Positions 46,553-56,851 of a stretch of DNA of 64,000 nucleotides are shown here, piece after piece. The translations under genes and the position numbers were made by a program. Under the pieces are notes generated by a model. It worked only from the letters and a program-made list of their open reading frames with translations, did not search any database and was not told the origin of the DNA. Source of the stretch: Patiria pectinifera (Eukaryota > Echinodermata > Asteroidea > Valvatida > Asterinidae); the NCBI GenBank assembly GCA_029964075.1, contig CM057135.1, positions 729,001 to 793,000 on the forward strand, given 5' to 3'. Position 1 is the stretch's first letter. Every line of letters starts with the position of its first letter.

Positions 46553-47770
46553 GTAAGTACTACTAGTACTAGGCCTATGACTAAAATCCATGCTGGAACT
46601 AGGCCTATCAGCCTATAGTATAACATTAGCGTAATTTTTAGACCGGGTGTCCGAAAACTGGGCAGAGACTAGAGTTAATTACTCAATTTAACAGTAGGCC
46701 TAGGACGTTTAAAGTCGGAGGAATAAGATAAGAATTCGGGGCATGGTAGGTCTCGACCATAGAGCTGTAATATACAGCTCTATGTTACAGACATAACTTC
46801 AAAGGACATGTAGGCCTAATGTTCCATGTCCATAAATTTGTGCACAGGATTTGGGACAAAAAAGTGGGGTTCAAAAAAAAAAACGGAGTGGCTATCGTTA
46901 CGGCATCCGTAACGCGTTTCCCATTTTCTATCGTTAGGCCACACTTTTTTTATTTTTCGGATTACGGACCCGCCGACATTTTTTTTGGCAAAATGGAAAA
47001 AAAAAAAAAATTTGGTTTTTGCCCAATTTTTTTTTTATTTCACCGCCGAACTGGAAAAAAATGGCGGTGAAATGTCGGAAAATAAAAAATATGAAAATTT
47101 GCCGTGAAGTTCCACAGAAAGCACCACAACTCACAAGATCACAGCGTGTTTTGCGCGCAGCAGCCTCTCCAATGACATAAACTGAATGGTTCATGTACAC
47201 GTACGTAGGTACTCGCCGGCTGATCGATGCCACGATTTAGTCTGGCTGCAATGCAATGGTGACTGGTTCCCGGCACGCGTACACGCACCGTGCGATGGAA
47301 ATGTGGTTACCAGTACGTGCACGGCAAGGCGCGCGGTGCGCTATATATAGGCCATGGCGCGATGCATGCCGCCGCTGTATGTGTAGCTAGCTCTGTGTGT
47401 TGGGATGATCGTAAACACATCGCACGTGCAAGAAACAACATCGTAAACACTAAAACACGTACAAAACATCGATGGAGAAAGAACATTTCTGCAGGTGAAC
47501 TCACAGGACTTTATTTCTCTTGTCTGTATGTGTTGAAGAGTTCATTTTGCGATCGCACTTCTCGTATGTGGAGTGCTGCTATAGCCAGCGCGTTTCCCCA
47601 AATGAACTGCCGTTATTATATTACATGCAGGACGAGGTTTGTTACCCGCTGACACAGTGCATGAATCGCGCCTGGAGTTTCGGCGAGTTTTCCTTCTTGA
47701 CTAGACCAGTTTTCAACTGATTATTCCATTTTTTCACTTTTATCATCGAACGTAGATACACTGGGGGAAA
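46553..47770. other. No gene recognised; includes dispersed repeat and A/T homopolymers
   Basis: If the THAP exon is real this would be its first intron. I see no THAP second exon. Poly-A/T tracts lie at about 46874-46882, 46980-47060. A 120-codon plus-strand frame (47290-47652) has no domain I know. Confidence 0.35.
46886..46936 (-). repeat. Dispersed repeat copy (inverted relative to 51132-51187)
   Basis: GTGGCTATCGTTACGGCATC, then CGTAACGCGTTTCC and ATTTTCTATCGTTA, is the reverse complement, with a few changes, of the segment at 51132-51187. The core is itself palindromic (TACGGCATCCGTA). Confidence 0.8.
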
Positions 47771-47956
47771 GATTTCCATATACGACCGGCACTTTACGCC
47801 CTGTGCACAAACCATATGGGACTCATCTGAAAGTGTTTCCTCAGGGAATGCTTCGAAATTTTTACTGCGAAATTTGACTTTTAGGGCATGAAAATTAGTT
47901 TTGGGTGTTTTTTAGGTCACTACAAGGGAAATGAGTGCCGGTCGTGTATGGAAATC
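47771..47956. mobile_element. 186-bp MITE, family member 1
   Basis: The termini GATTTCCATATACGACCGGC and GCCGGTCGTGTATGGAAATC are inverted repeats. The interior shares CCTGTGCACAAACC, TATGGGACTC, TTTGACTTTTAGGG and TAGGTCACTACAAGG with 54349-54555. Confidence 0.85.
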
Positions 47957-49139
47957 ATACCCCAACGTCAATGGCAGCCGGCCTCTATCACTCTGTGTCC
48001 TTTTCTTCAAATTGCCCCTGGCCTTGATGCCCCTAAAAAAAAATTTACCATCCAAGGCAAAATGGCCTTGCTCTAAAAATGCTGAAATCTGAGGCCTGAA
48101 ATGTACTGTAGAGTCATGTATTGAAGGCGACAATCTCAATGCATGGAGCCTTGAAAATCCTTTTTCCAAATTTTGTCCAAGCATTGAATGGAGAAAATTA
48201 GAAAAATGTTTATACAAAAATCATCACCTGTGGGCATTTCAGATGATCCAAAATCAAGCCAAATATCGCACCAAATTACATCTAAGCATGTTTAAATTGC
48301 AAAAATTTTCCAAAAGGGTGGGGGACACCCCCTCCTGTTAGACCCCTCCCCAGCTTCGCGGTGACAGGATAATTAAATTAGCTGGCACTCAGAATGGCCT
48401 AGCCGGCGACCCTGTCTAGGAACCGAACCAGACCAGCCACGATTGAAAGCGCTTCAACGGCGAGCCAATCCGTATACATGTAGCCAAGTTCGAATTCAGT
48501 GGCCCCGCCTAGAAATAGGCACATTGTTCACATGGCAGCCTATAGCCACCCGCAAACTTCGCGTGCTCTGCGCGGCTGCGTAGCGCAAGTACTCGAAGTT
48601 GCTATTATTCTTGGCTCAAGACGACAGTGATCGATGATGGATAGTGCACTGCGCAACATCCTCGCGTCACGGCGCGCAATTGTTATGCCCGGCTAGGCAG
48701 ATGTACGAATGACATTTCTGAAGCCATGTTTATTTCCAAAAATGCGGAAAATAAAGACTGCATGATGCTTACTCCTGCTTGTGTACTTCTACACTTCTAC
48801 AACTATTTTACCTTCCAGAACCTTCTTTTAAGGGGGGGGGGGGGGGTTACCAAAACATGTTGAAAGCCTGTATTTCAAGTGGTTTCTGCCAACTTCTGGA
48901 AGTTAATGAAATACATTTTTGCTTTCATTTATGATGGGCTGCTTATCCTCCCACTCCAAAGACACAGTTTGAGACTTGCAGCTAAATGAAGATATAACTG
49001 CCCCCTTCCATTAGCTGTCACTATGGGCTAACACAGCGAGCATGCATCCGAAGATACCGGTACACACAATTTTACTGTTGACTGTTTTTTTTTTTTTTTA
49101 TTCCATCCTCCGACTTTACATCATGAAAAACAAAATCCG
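47957..49139. other. No gene recognised
   Basis: This is mixed-composition sequence with a G run at 48833-48847 and a T run at 49086-49098. A 101-codon minus-strand frame (48217-47912) overlaps the MITE and is not credible as a gene. Confidence 0.35.
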
Positions 49140-49246
49140 TAATCCCAAAAATAAAACAAGTGTGGCCTTACGGCACCGAACTGCGCAAGCGCGATGACGT
49201 AGCTCATCAATACGAAGGGTATATTTTAAAATTCCTAGGGCTTTCG

Positions 49247-49335
49247 ACCGCCACTGTGGCCGAGTGGTAAAAGCGATGTGCGGGGGAACCCACAGTGCGC
49301 GAGTTCGAACCATGCCGATTGCTGCTTTTTTTTTC
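49247..49335 (+). pseudogene. tRNA-like Pol III unit or SINE head
   Basis: The A box TGGCCGAGTGG (49257-49267) and B box GAGTTCGAACC (49301-49311) are correctly spaced for a Leu/Ser-type tRNA, and a nine-T run follows at 49326, as a Pol III terminator. I cannot close a proper acceptor stem, so a functional tRNA is unlikely. A tRNA-derived SINE head or tRNA pseudogene is more probable. Confidence 0.6.
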
Positions 49336-49630
49336 TTTTCTTTTTTCACTCAAATTTCAAGTTTTATACATGAATTGTGTTTTTTTTAATTCAAAACTAA
49401 TTTTATAAGCAGGAATTTCTTTTTCTTTTCCCATCTGAGGCTTTGGAGGATTTTTTTTTAAAGGGAAATAAAGTCCGAAATCCGCACTTTGGGGTTTTTT
49501 TTAGTTGAATACTAGGCCTACTGTATAAGGAGGAAACATTTTTTTTTTCTTTCATCTGAGGCTTTGGAGGATTTTTGGCGAGCTGCGAAGCAGATGCGAG
49601 CCTATGTAATACCGATTCCGTCCCGCTGTA

Positions 49631-49690
49631 CGTCTTTCCGTCCGTCTGTCCGTCCGTCTGTCCGTCCGTTGTCCGTCCGTCCAGCCGTCC
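49631..49690 (+). repeat. GTCCGTCT/GTCC microsatellite
   Basis: It reads TTTCCGTCCGTCTGTCCGTC and continues with CGTC/TGTC steps. It directly precedes the T-rich minisatellite. Confidence 0.9.
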
Positions 49691-49697
49691 GCTTATT

Positions 49698-50173
49698 CTT
49701 TAAAGTTTTTCTTTTGAGTTTTTCTTTTAAGTTTCTCTTTTAAGTTTCTCTTTTGAGTTTTCCTTTCGAGTTTTCCTTTCGAGTTTTTCCTTTCGAGTTT
49801 TTCCTTTCGAGTTTTTCCTTTCGAGTTTTTCGTTCGTTTTTCCTTTAGAGATTTTTCCTTTTGAGATTTTTCCTTTCGAGTTTTTCTTTTAAAATTTTTT
49901 CTTTCAATTTTTTCTTTCAAAATTTGTCAAATTTTTTTGTCAATTTTTTGTTAAAATTTTTCTGTCCAAATTTTTTTCTGTCAAAATTCTGTCAAAAATT
50001 TTTCTGTCAAAATTTTTTGTCAAAAATTTTTTCTGTCAAAAGGTTTCTGTCAAAATGTTTCTGTCAAAATGTTTCTGTCAAAATTTTTCTTTCAAAATTT
50101 TTCTTTCAAAATTTTTCTTTCAATTTTTTTCTTTCAAAATTTTTCTTTCAATTTTTTTCTTTCAATTTTTTTT
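49698..50173. repeat. T-rich minisatellite with two unit types
   Basis: The left half (49698-49885) repeats a 15-17-bp TTTTTCCTTTCGAG unit. The right half (49885-50173) repeats TTTCTTTCAAAATT or TTCTGTCAAAATTT. The plus strand is almost free of G in the right half. Reading it as protein gives meaningless K/E-rich or F/S-rich repeats. Confidence 0.92.
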
Positions 50174-50530
50174 TTCATGTTTGGGGTTATGGTTAGGTGG
50201 GCATATTTGTATGGGTGGGGATGGTGTGGGGGTGGTGTTGGAGGGCGTGGGGTGTGGGTTGGTTAGGGTGCGGGCTAGGGAGTGGAGTGGGATGGTTAAC
50301 TTTGGGGATGGGTAGGGATTGGGTGACATGGGGGGGGGAGATGTTGGAGTGATGGGATGGGCAGGGACACTGCAATTGGGTTGTGTTGGGGAATGCCAAT
50401 TGGGATTGGTTGGGATATTAGGTGGGAGGGGGATACCGGTACCTAAGGGTAAGGTGGATTGGATGCATGGAGATGTGTAGGGCAGGGGGTTGGGAAAGAG
50501 CAGGGATATGGGATAGGGTGGGGTAAGGAT
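50174..50530. repeat. G-rich, C-poor low-complexity tract
   Basis: The plus strand is dominated by GGG, GGTG and GGAT words (GGGGATGGTGTGGGGGTGGT and similar) with very few C. It directly follows the T-rich tract, giving a 0.8-kb block with strong strand asymmetry. G-quadruplex formation on the plus strand is plausible. Confidence 0.85.
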
Positions 50531-51074
50531 TGGGTTAGAGCATTTATTAAATTTTTATGTTAACATTTCAAATACTGGATCCCTACACCTTTGCTATCCT
50601 GAATTCTGATCTTCCTGACTCCCTTCCACCATGTCCACTGCCACCAATCCCACCTTATGTACAATTGCCTTTTGTTCAGCACTGCAGAGTGTAAATGTGA
50701 TTACACAGGCATTAAGTAATGGGTATACTTGTGTATGGGCTTTTCAGTTAATGGAATTGCACAGCCTTTTCAGTCAATGGAATTGAACAGACTTTTCAAT
50801 GGGATTACATAAGTATTGTGTACTGTGCACATGTACATGCACATTGGAGTAGGCCAAATACATGATGTACATGCATGGAGGATGTAACTAGATCCTATAC
50901 AACAGTGTAAGCTACGTGACCAGCACTTTTGATGCGCTGTGTCGCCTGCTGGTGCTTAATGCAGTAGTACATTGTCACAAATCGCCACGTCATCAAACAA
51001 GTCAGCTGGCCTTAAGGGGTTAAGGCGATCTGCCCCCAGCAGCGAGCCATGACAGCATCGCTGTTCTAGTTTTA
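50531..51074. other. No gene recognised
   Basis: ACATGTACATGCACAT-type words occur at about 50828-50870. No coding or RNA feature is recognised. Confidence 0.35.
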
Positions 51075-51190
51075 AAAGGGAAATCAAGTCCGAAATCCGC
51101 GGTTAAGTTGGCACGCTTGCGCAGTTGCAGTGCCGTAACGATAGAAAATCGGAAACGTATTACGGCTGCCGTAACGATAGCCACGGCCAA
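51075..51190 (+). repeat. Dispersed repeat copy
   Basis: AAAAGGGAAATCAAGTCCGA, then AATCCGCGG, matches 49461-49490. The following CGCTTGCGCAGTTGCAGTGC, then CGTAACG, matches 49168-49195 in inverted orientation. The last part (TAACGATAGAAAATCGGAAA, CGTATTACGGCTGCCGTAAC) matches 46886-46936 inverted. It is the most complete of three copies of one family. Confidence 0.75.
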
Positions 51191-51242
51191 AAAATTTTTT
51201 TTTGACCCCACAAAGTAAAAAAAAAAATTTTTTAGACAGACA

Positions 51243-52338
51243 ATGTGGGGGTTCATGAAGAGCAGGTTATTCATGGGGGAGTGGGTTATTCATGGGGGAG
51301 CGGGTTATTCATGGGGGAGTGGGTTATTCATGGGGGAGCGGGTTATTCATGGGGGAGCGGGTTATTTATGGGGGAGCGGGTTATTCGTGGGGAGCGGGTT
51401 ATTCGTGGGGGAGCGGGTTATTCGTGGGGGAGCGGGTTATTCGTGGGGGAGCGGGTTATTCGTGGGGGAGCGGGTTATTCGTGGGGGAGCGGGTTATTCG
51501 TGGGGGAGCGGGTTATTCGTGGGGGAGCGGGTTATTCGTGGGAGAGCGGGTTATTCGTGGGGGAGCGGGTTATTCGTGGGGGAGCGGGTTATTCGTGGGG
51601 GAGCGGGTTATTCGTGGGAGAGCGGGCTATTCGTGGGAGAGCGGGTTATTCGTGGGGAGCGGGTTATTCGTGGGGAGCGTGTTATTCGTGTGGACGCGGG
51701 TTATTCGTGGGGGAGCTGGTTATTCGTGGGGGAGCGGGTTATTCGTGGGGAGCGGGTTATTCGTGGGGAGCGGGTTATTCGTGGGGAGGGGGTTATTCGT
51801 GGGGGAGCGGGTTATTCATGGGGGAGCTGGTTATTCGTGGGAGAGCGGGTTATTCGTGGGGGAGCGGGTTATTCGTGGGGGAGCTGGTTATTCGTGGGGG
51901 AGCTGGTTATTCGTGGGGGAGCGGGTTATTCGTGGGGGAGCTGGTTATTCGTGGGGGAGCGGGTTATTCGTGGGGGAGCGGGTTATTCGTGGGAGAGCGG
52001 GTTATTCGTGGGGGAGCGGGTTATTCGTGGGGGAGCTGGTTATTCGTGGGGGAGCGGGTTATTCGTGGGGGAGCGGGTTATTCGTGGGGGAGCGGGTTAT
52101 TCGTGGGGGAGCGGGTTATTCGTGGGGGAGCGGGTTATTCATGGGGGAGCGGGTTATTCATGGGGGAGCGGGTTATTCATGGGGGAGCGGGTTATTCGTG
52201 GGGGAGCGGGTTATTCGTGGGGGAGCGGGTTATTCATGGGGGAGCGGGTTATTCATGGGGGAGCTGGTTATTCGTGGGGGAGCGGGTTATTCATGGGGGA
52301 GCGGGTTATTCATGAGGGAGCGGGTTATTCATGAAGGA
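51243..52338. repeat. 19-bp minisatellite, about 57 copies
   Basis: The unit is GGGGGAGCGGGTTATTCGT. CATGG-type units sit at both ends and CGTGG-type in the middle. A few units are 18 bp (GGGGAGCGGG) or carry GAGAGC or GAGCTG changes. All three forward frames stay open for 356-371 codons, because 19 is not a multiple of 3 and the repeat contains no stop in any register. Each frame encodes the same 19-residue repeat. I do not regard these as genes. The first and last units (ATGAAGAGCAGGTT, ATGAAGGAGCAGGTT) match the boundary of the adjoining SINE. Confidence 0.96.
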
Positions 52339-52339
52339 G

Positions 52340-52811
52340 CAGGTTGGTGTAGTGGTTTCTTTCCTCGCCGTGCACCAATGAGGTCCCGGTTTCGAGTCCC
52401 GGCTTGACCCAGGGCTTTAAGTGCATTTGGTTTCCAGTCCATACTCGCCATATGTGGCAAGATATGAGACGGAGAGGACCCCCCCCCCCCCCCTCTTTTG
52501 TGTTGGCCATTGTTTGATAGGAATCACTGGAATTCTTTTCAGACATCTAGGGGGGTGTTACGTAACAATGGTTTAGAGTGTGGAGAGGGGATTGGGCAAG
52601 TAGGGGGGGTACCCCTCGGTCTCATATCTTGCCAGTATCATACTCGCTCTCGCAGATTTTCCCCGGGTACTCCGGTTTCCTCCTGCCTCTAAAACTGGAC
52701 ATTCTTCCATATCATCTCACCACAGGGTTCTTGGTTAGTTATAGTACAGTTATTAAGTTCGCTCTCAAGAGTCCTTGGTTCACAGCCAGAATAAAATAAT
52801 AATAATAATAA
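52340..52811 (+). mobile_element. tRNA-derived SINE with (ATA)n tail
   Basis: The head has an A box TGGTGTAGTGG (52345-52355) and a B box GTTTCGAGTCC (52389-52399). The body includes CATTTGGTTTCCAGTCC and CCCCGGGTACTCCGGTTTCC, then TCC, a phrase found in many metazoan SINEs. It ends in AATAAAATAATAATAATAAT. The body is interrupted by a small transposon at 52449-52638; without it the SINE is about 280 bp. Confidence 0.88.
52449..52638. mobile_element. ~190-bp MITE inside the SINE, with a 9-bp duplication
   Basis: GGCAAGATATGAGAC (52456-52470) and GTCTCATATCTTGCC (52619-52633) are inverted repeats. The match continues inward with GGAGAGGACCCCC against GGGGTACCCCTC. CATACTCGC is duplicated at 52440-52448 and 52639-52647 and fits a 9-bp target-site duplication. 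It contains a 15-C run. Confidence 0.78.
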
Positions 52812-52827
52812 GACCCAACATACTTGT

Positions 52828-52887
52828 GAAATACCTGAGCCATTATGCGGGGCCGGTTCATATAACAGGAATCTTTGATCGGTCGCT
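52828..52887 (+). repeat. Isolated monomer of the 69-bp satellite
   Basis: GAAATACCTGAG, then GGGGCCGGTTCATATAACAG and GAATCTTTGATCGGTCGCT, matches the 1-1543 satellite over almost a whole unit. It is about 51 kb from the array and in the same orientation. Confidence 0.88.
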
Positions 52888-52907
52888 GTAGTCGAGGTAC
52901 TCTATTC

Positions 52908-53160
52908 CCACCCCTGGCTTGACTCGCAAGTCAAGGGACGGCAATTCCCACCCATCGCTTGACTCGCAAGTCAAGGCGCGGCAATTCCCACCCCTGGCTT
53001 GACTCGCAAAGCCAAGGGACGGCAATTCCCACCCATCGCTTGACTCGCAAGTACGGTCAAGGAGCGGCAATTCTCACTCATCGTTTGCCTTCAAGCCAAG
53101 GGACGGCAATTCCCACGCATCGCTTGACTCGCAAGTCAAGGGACGGCAATTCCCACCCAA
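52908..53160. repeat. ~42-bp tandem repeat, six units, with an internal palindrome
   Basis: The unit contains GGCAATTCCCACCCATCGCT and TGACTCGCAAGTCAAGGGAC. CTTGACTCGCAAGTCAAG is itself a hairpin in each unit. It starts 20 bp after the lone satellite monomer. Confidence 0.9.
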
Positions 53161-53225
53161 CCCAACTTTACTCCAAAACTCACGGGCCTGATATTCCCAA
53201 AGTCACGGGGTAGACTTGCAACAAT

Positions 53226-53262
53226 GTTGATAATTGTTGCGTGTTGATAATTGTTGCGTGTC
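53226..53262 (+). repeat. 17-18-bp direct duplication
   Basis: GTTGATAATTGTTGCGT occurs twice in direct succession. Confidence 0.8.
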
Positions 53263-53427
53263 ATTATAATTGTGCCGATTATTTTACGGGCGGGATGCGG
53301 ATTTGATCCTTTCAAAGGTGATGATGTCAAAGTCGTTAGAGCAGCATGGAAGATTTGATAATACAGGGAATTACAGGTGCATGTGTATACAAGAACAGCC
53401 CTAACGATTTTTGTTTCTTTCTCCATC

Positions 53428-53672
53428 TATAGACGAATCCGAGGAACACTGTTTTGGACGCCGCCATTAGTGGGGGCCATCCAGTATGAGAACAAGACGC
53501 GGACGCGCTGTACACGTTCCATTGAGGACGCGCGCGCATTTTGGTAACCCTACTGGTCAAAAAAATGTGCGCGCGTCCTCTAATGGAACGTGTACAGCGC
53601 GTTCGCGTCCTCATACTGGATGGCCCCCACTAATGGCGGCGTCCAGAAGAGTGTTCCTCGGATTCGTCTATA
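53428..53672. mobile_element. 245-bp hairpin element with ~110-bp arms
   Basis: The left arm TATAGACGAATCCGAGGAAC, continuing through GCCGCCATTAGTGGGGGCCA and GCGCTGTACACGTTCCATT, is mirrored by the right arm ending GTTCCTCGGATTCGTCTATA. The spacer is short (TTTTGGTAACCCTACTGGTC, AAAAAAAT). The termini may be TAGACGAATCC with TA duplications, or TATAGACG without. It is non-coding. Confidence 0.9.
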
Positions 53673-54348
53673 ACATTAATTTGATGTCACTTTCAGTAGG
53701 ACCCCACTCTTCCCACAACTGCAGGCAATGTTCAACAGGGGTGTGTAAAACAACGATTTCATCGTCGTGGTATGGTGTATGGATGAGAGGAGGATTGCAT
53801 TGATGTACTTTCGGGAAGAAAGACAACAGAGTTGTCGTACCAGAAGAGGAATTCCGAAGATTTCGGTGGCCTGTCCGACACTGTCCTTTCTCAACTGTTC
53901 CGGAACCTACTGTCCAATGTCCTCACCTGGTCTCTACTCTTTGGGACTGGACAAAGTTATCGGTCGATTTTCTTCCGACTCAGGATGTTAATTGTTTTTG
54001 GAACCATCATTTTCGGTAGTGAAAATGTGGGTATTCCCCCACCTAGGGTTAATAATCACAAGCACTTCCGATAATTACGTTTATTCCTTGTTTATTAAAG
54101 TAAAAAATCAATGTAAAAATTCCCTGTCAACAGGGTGCAGCAGACAGCAATTATGGATGTGCATTACCGCCAGTCATCGTAATCGCCACTAAACCGTTTG
54201 TCATGATTTTGTGTGAACCAAAAAATCCTAAATTTACGCTTATTTTTTTTGTGAAATGATGAAATGGTGAACTTTTACATTAAAATTGGATGGATGTACA
54301 TATTCTACAATCGTTGATATTTGAAACCACTATTATGTTTTTTGAAAT
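53673..54348. other. No gene recognised
   Basis: Overlapping plus-strand frames of 66-105 codons between 53486 and 54192 have no recognisable domain. TGTTTTACATTAAAATTGG-like AT-rich sequence follows. Confidence 0.35.
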
Positions 54349-54555
54349 AGATTCCCATGTACGACGGTCTCCTGACACCCTGTGCACAAACCCTATGGGA
54401 CTCGTCTGAAAATTTCTAAGTCAAACTAGTGTTTTCGTAACAAAATGCTTCGAATTTTTCACTGCTAAATTTGACTTTTAGGGTACGAAAAATGAGTTTT
54501 TGACGTATTATAGGTCACTACAAGGAAAATTAGTGACCGTAGCATATGGGAATCT
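54349..54555. mobile_element. 207-bp MITE, family member 2
   Basis: It is related to 47771-47956 in the same orientation: CACCCTGTGCACAAACCCTA, TGGGACTCGTCTGAAAA, TTTGACTTTTAGGGTACGAA and ATAGGTCACTACAAGG are shared. The termini AGATTCCCATGTACG and CATATGGGAATCT are imperfect inverted repeats, more eroded than in member 1. Confidence 0.82.
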
Positions 54556-56350
54556 TTCCATGTTTTTTGTTCGGACAGACACTTTCCAACATGCAAGACG
54601 CAGGACCAGACCATGCATACAGGTTTATTGAAAAAGTCAAATGACAATTTATTTAAGTCGGTATTAAGTTGAGAATGTTTGAAATTTAGATTAATACTGC
54701 ATGTAATGTGGGCTAAATGGTTTGTGTTCCATCCCTCATATCCCTCGACTTTGTAAAAAAGTTTAACTTGTCTTTTGTGAGGTAGTCTTGTGTTCAATGG
54801 CGAAAATTATTATTATTTCTATTATAATACATAATAACTAATTTAATAGGGTGACACTTTAGTAAATTTGCCACAATAGGGCGACACCACCACAATATAT
54901 TTTATTCGGCATTCGTCACATATATTGGACGTACACACATACAAAAAAAATAAACAAACATACAGGATACACAAGGCCAGCAGCAAATGCCAGGAAATTA
55001 AATTAATGTTAATTGGACCATTTTCGGGGCTTTCTCATTCTTAAGATTGTGGTTATAATTAAGTTAACTAAAGACTAAGTTTTACCATTAAAACAGTGCT
55101 TGTGTTTTCAATAATAGGCCCTATAGGTAAAAGTACATTACGTGGTACTTTTTTTGGGGGGGGGGTCCCCTTCCCCAAATAGGGGACATCTTGTTTTACG
55201 TCCCATTTCCGTCAACAATCTCACTGCATGCCACTATTAAAACGTTTGTGTGTTTGTTTTGCTCAGCATTCTACTTAAAAGTATCAGGACTCTTGGACTA
55301 TACCCTAATACATGGTCATGCATGAACATACAATGTGTACAGAGTGAGCAATTTCCTCTCATTCAACTTACAGTTTATAATGATGCCTACACCATGTGTT
55401 ATAATTGGCCGCAGGCTAGCGTATAATACTTACGAGTTGTTTCGTTTTCAGTGCGGTGCATAGGCTGCAGCTATGCTTCGCCCATCATAGAAAAGCCTCA
55501 AATATACTGAAGAATGTCAGAAAAAGATTCCATATAAACAAAACCAAAACGGCAGCCGCAAGGTAACGCAACTCCGTGTGCAAACGACCGAGTCTGGTAT
55601 AAACGCTCTCGGGTTCCATGTTTACGTTATGACTTACAAATTACATGCATCCAACCATAAAGGAACACAACTGACGTACTGCGCAAGTCTCGCGCACTAA
55701 AGTTACGATTGAACCATCTATCCCAGAAGCCTGTGGACTTTTATACGAGTGGTTGATTTTGTTTTCTATAAAACTTTGTTTTCACGGAAATCTGAACCAT
55801 GAAACGGCAGATTGATGATAAATTAAATACAATATATAAAACATGCATGACTGTCTCAATTATTTAATAAAGTGGGACAAAGTGTTCACTTGAGTGTACT
55901 GCAGGTTGAACGTGATTGGTTCATTGTCAGAAAGAGAAAGTCGGGTCCCAAAATCCCTGTACTGCATGCTCGCGCTCTGGCACAACGCATTGCGGACGTG
56001 GTAATTAACAAATACGATCCTCGAGGGTATGGGACCCGTATGATATTATGCAAGATTTCTGCACAGTGGGTGTGCAGCTGGCCGTGTTGCAGTGGCACTT
56101 GAGGCCATCTCACGTATTCCGTGTGCCAGCTTTCCCAGAAGGATTGTTCGGTTAATATGCATGTATGACCGACTCGAGAAGTGTGAACAATTAAGTTTTA
56201 TTAATCAGTGAGATCGCCATATCCGGTCGCCGTAAGACGCAGATTCGTACTATTGGTCGAGATAAGAACAGGAGTAGTAGTGAATCGCGTAAGGCATACA
56301 CATACTTGTAAGGGTATGGAACCATTGTATGCAAAATTTCTGCACAGCAA
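54556..56350. other. No gene recognised
   Basis: This is AT-rich sequence with a G run at 55154-55166. A 76-codon plus-strand frame (55872-56102) is unrecognised. The word TATGGGACCCGTATGA, then TTATGCAAGATTTCTGCACA, at 56028-56062 resembles GGGTATGGAACCATTGTATG and CAAAATTTCTGCACAG at 56312-56346, a diverged local duplication just before the 1.7-kb array. Confidence 0.35.
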
Positions 56351-56851
56351 GGAGACAAAGTACACGTGCACGATGAATGACCAAAGATCCAGACAATTTC
56401 TGATGAATACCTATTACCTAATAATATTTATCGGAGATGGTTTGGATCTGTGGTCCGGGAACCAGACGATTACCGACTAAGTTGGGGTTTCACGGCCCTA
56501 TTGATTATTAATGTTCACAGCGGTGAGGTTTGCAGACCAGTAAATAAACTCCCATAGTCCCCCAATCAGGAAGACAAAAATATTATGTTCTTTTTTTTTG
56601 GGGGGGGGGGGTGTGTTCTCGATGATTTGGGGGAGAAATCCATAATGAACACCTCAAGAGTCGTGAGGCCCCCACCGTAATCGCCATCTTGAAAAACGAT
56701 GCATCAGTTCCACAGCCAAAATAGGGCCTTTTTAGAGCTTTAAGTTCACCCCAATTTTACACAAACACGTTGACAGTCCAGGGCATGGCTTCCAAATGGT
56801 GATTTGGTGAAACTGAGTCTTCGTGTGATTTCAAAGTGTCCAATTATCTAG

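Noticed and set aside
47290-47652. 120-residue plus-strand ORF
   Set aside because: There is no recognisable domain and its composition is like the surrounding non-coding DNA. It does not supply the missing THAP second exon.
49247-49335. Functional tRNA-Leu or tRNA-Ser gene
   Set aside because: The A and B boxes and T-run are good, but I could not pair an acceptor stem or a convincing anticodon arm.
49693-50266. K/E-rich and F/S-rich proteins from the T-rich tract
   Set aside because: They are translations of simple repeats on both strands.
51243-52407. Three overlapping glycine-rich proteins of 356-371 residues
   Set aside because: A stop-free 19-bp minisatellite gives the same peptide in every register. 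This is not evidence of coding.
53486-54192. Overlapping ORFs right of the 53.4-kb hairpin
   Set aside because: They overlap each other in different frames, and the first overlaps the hairpin arm. No family is recognised.
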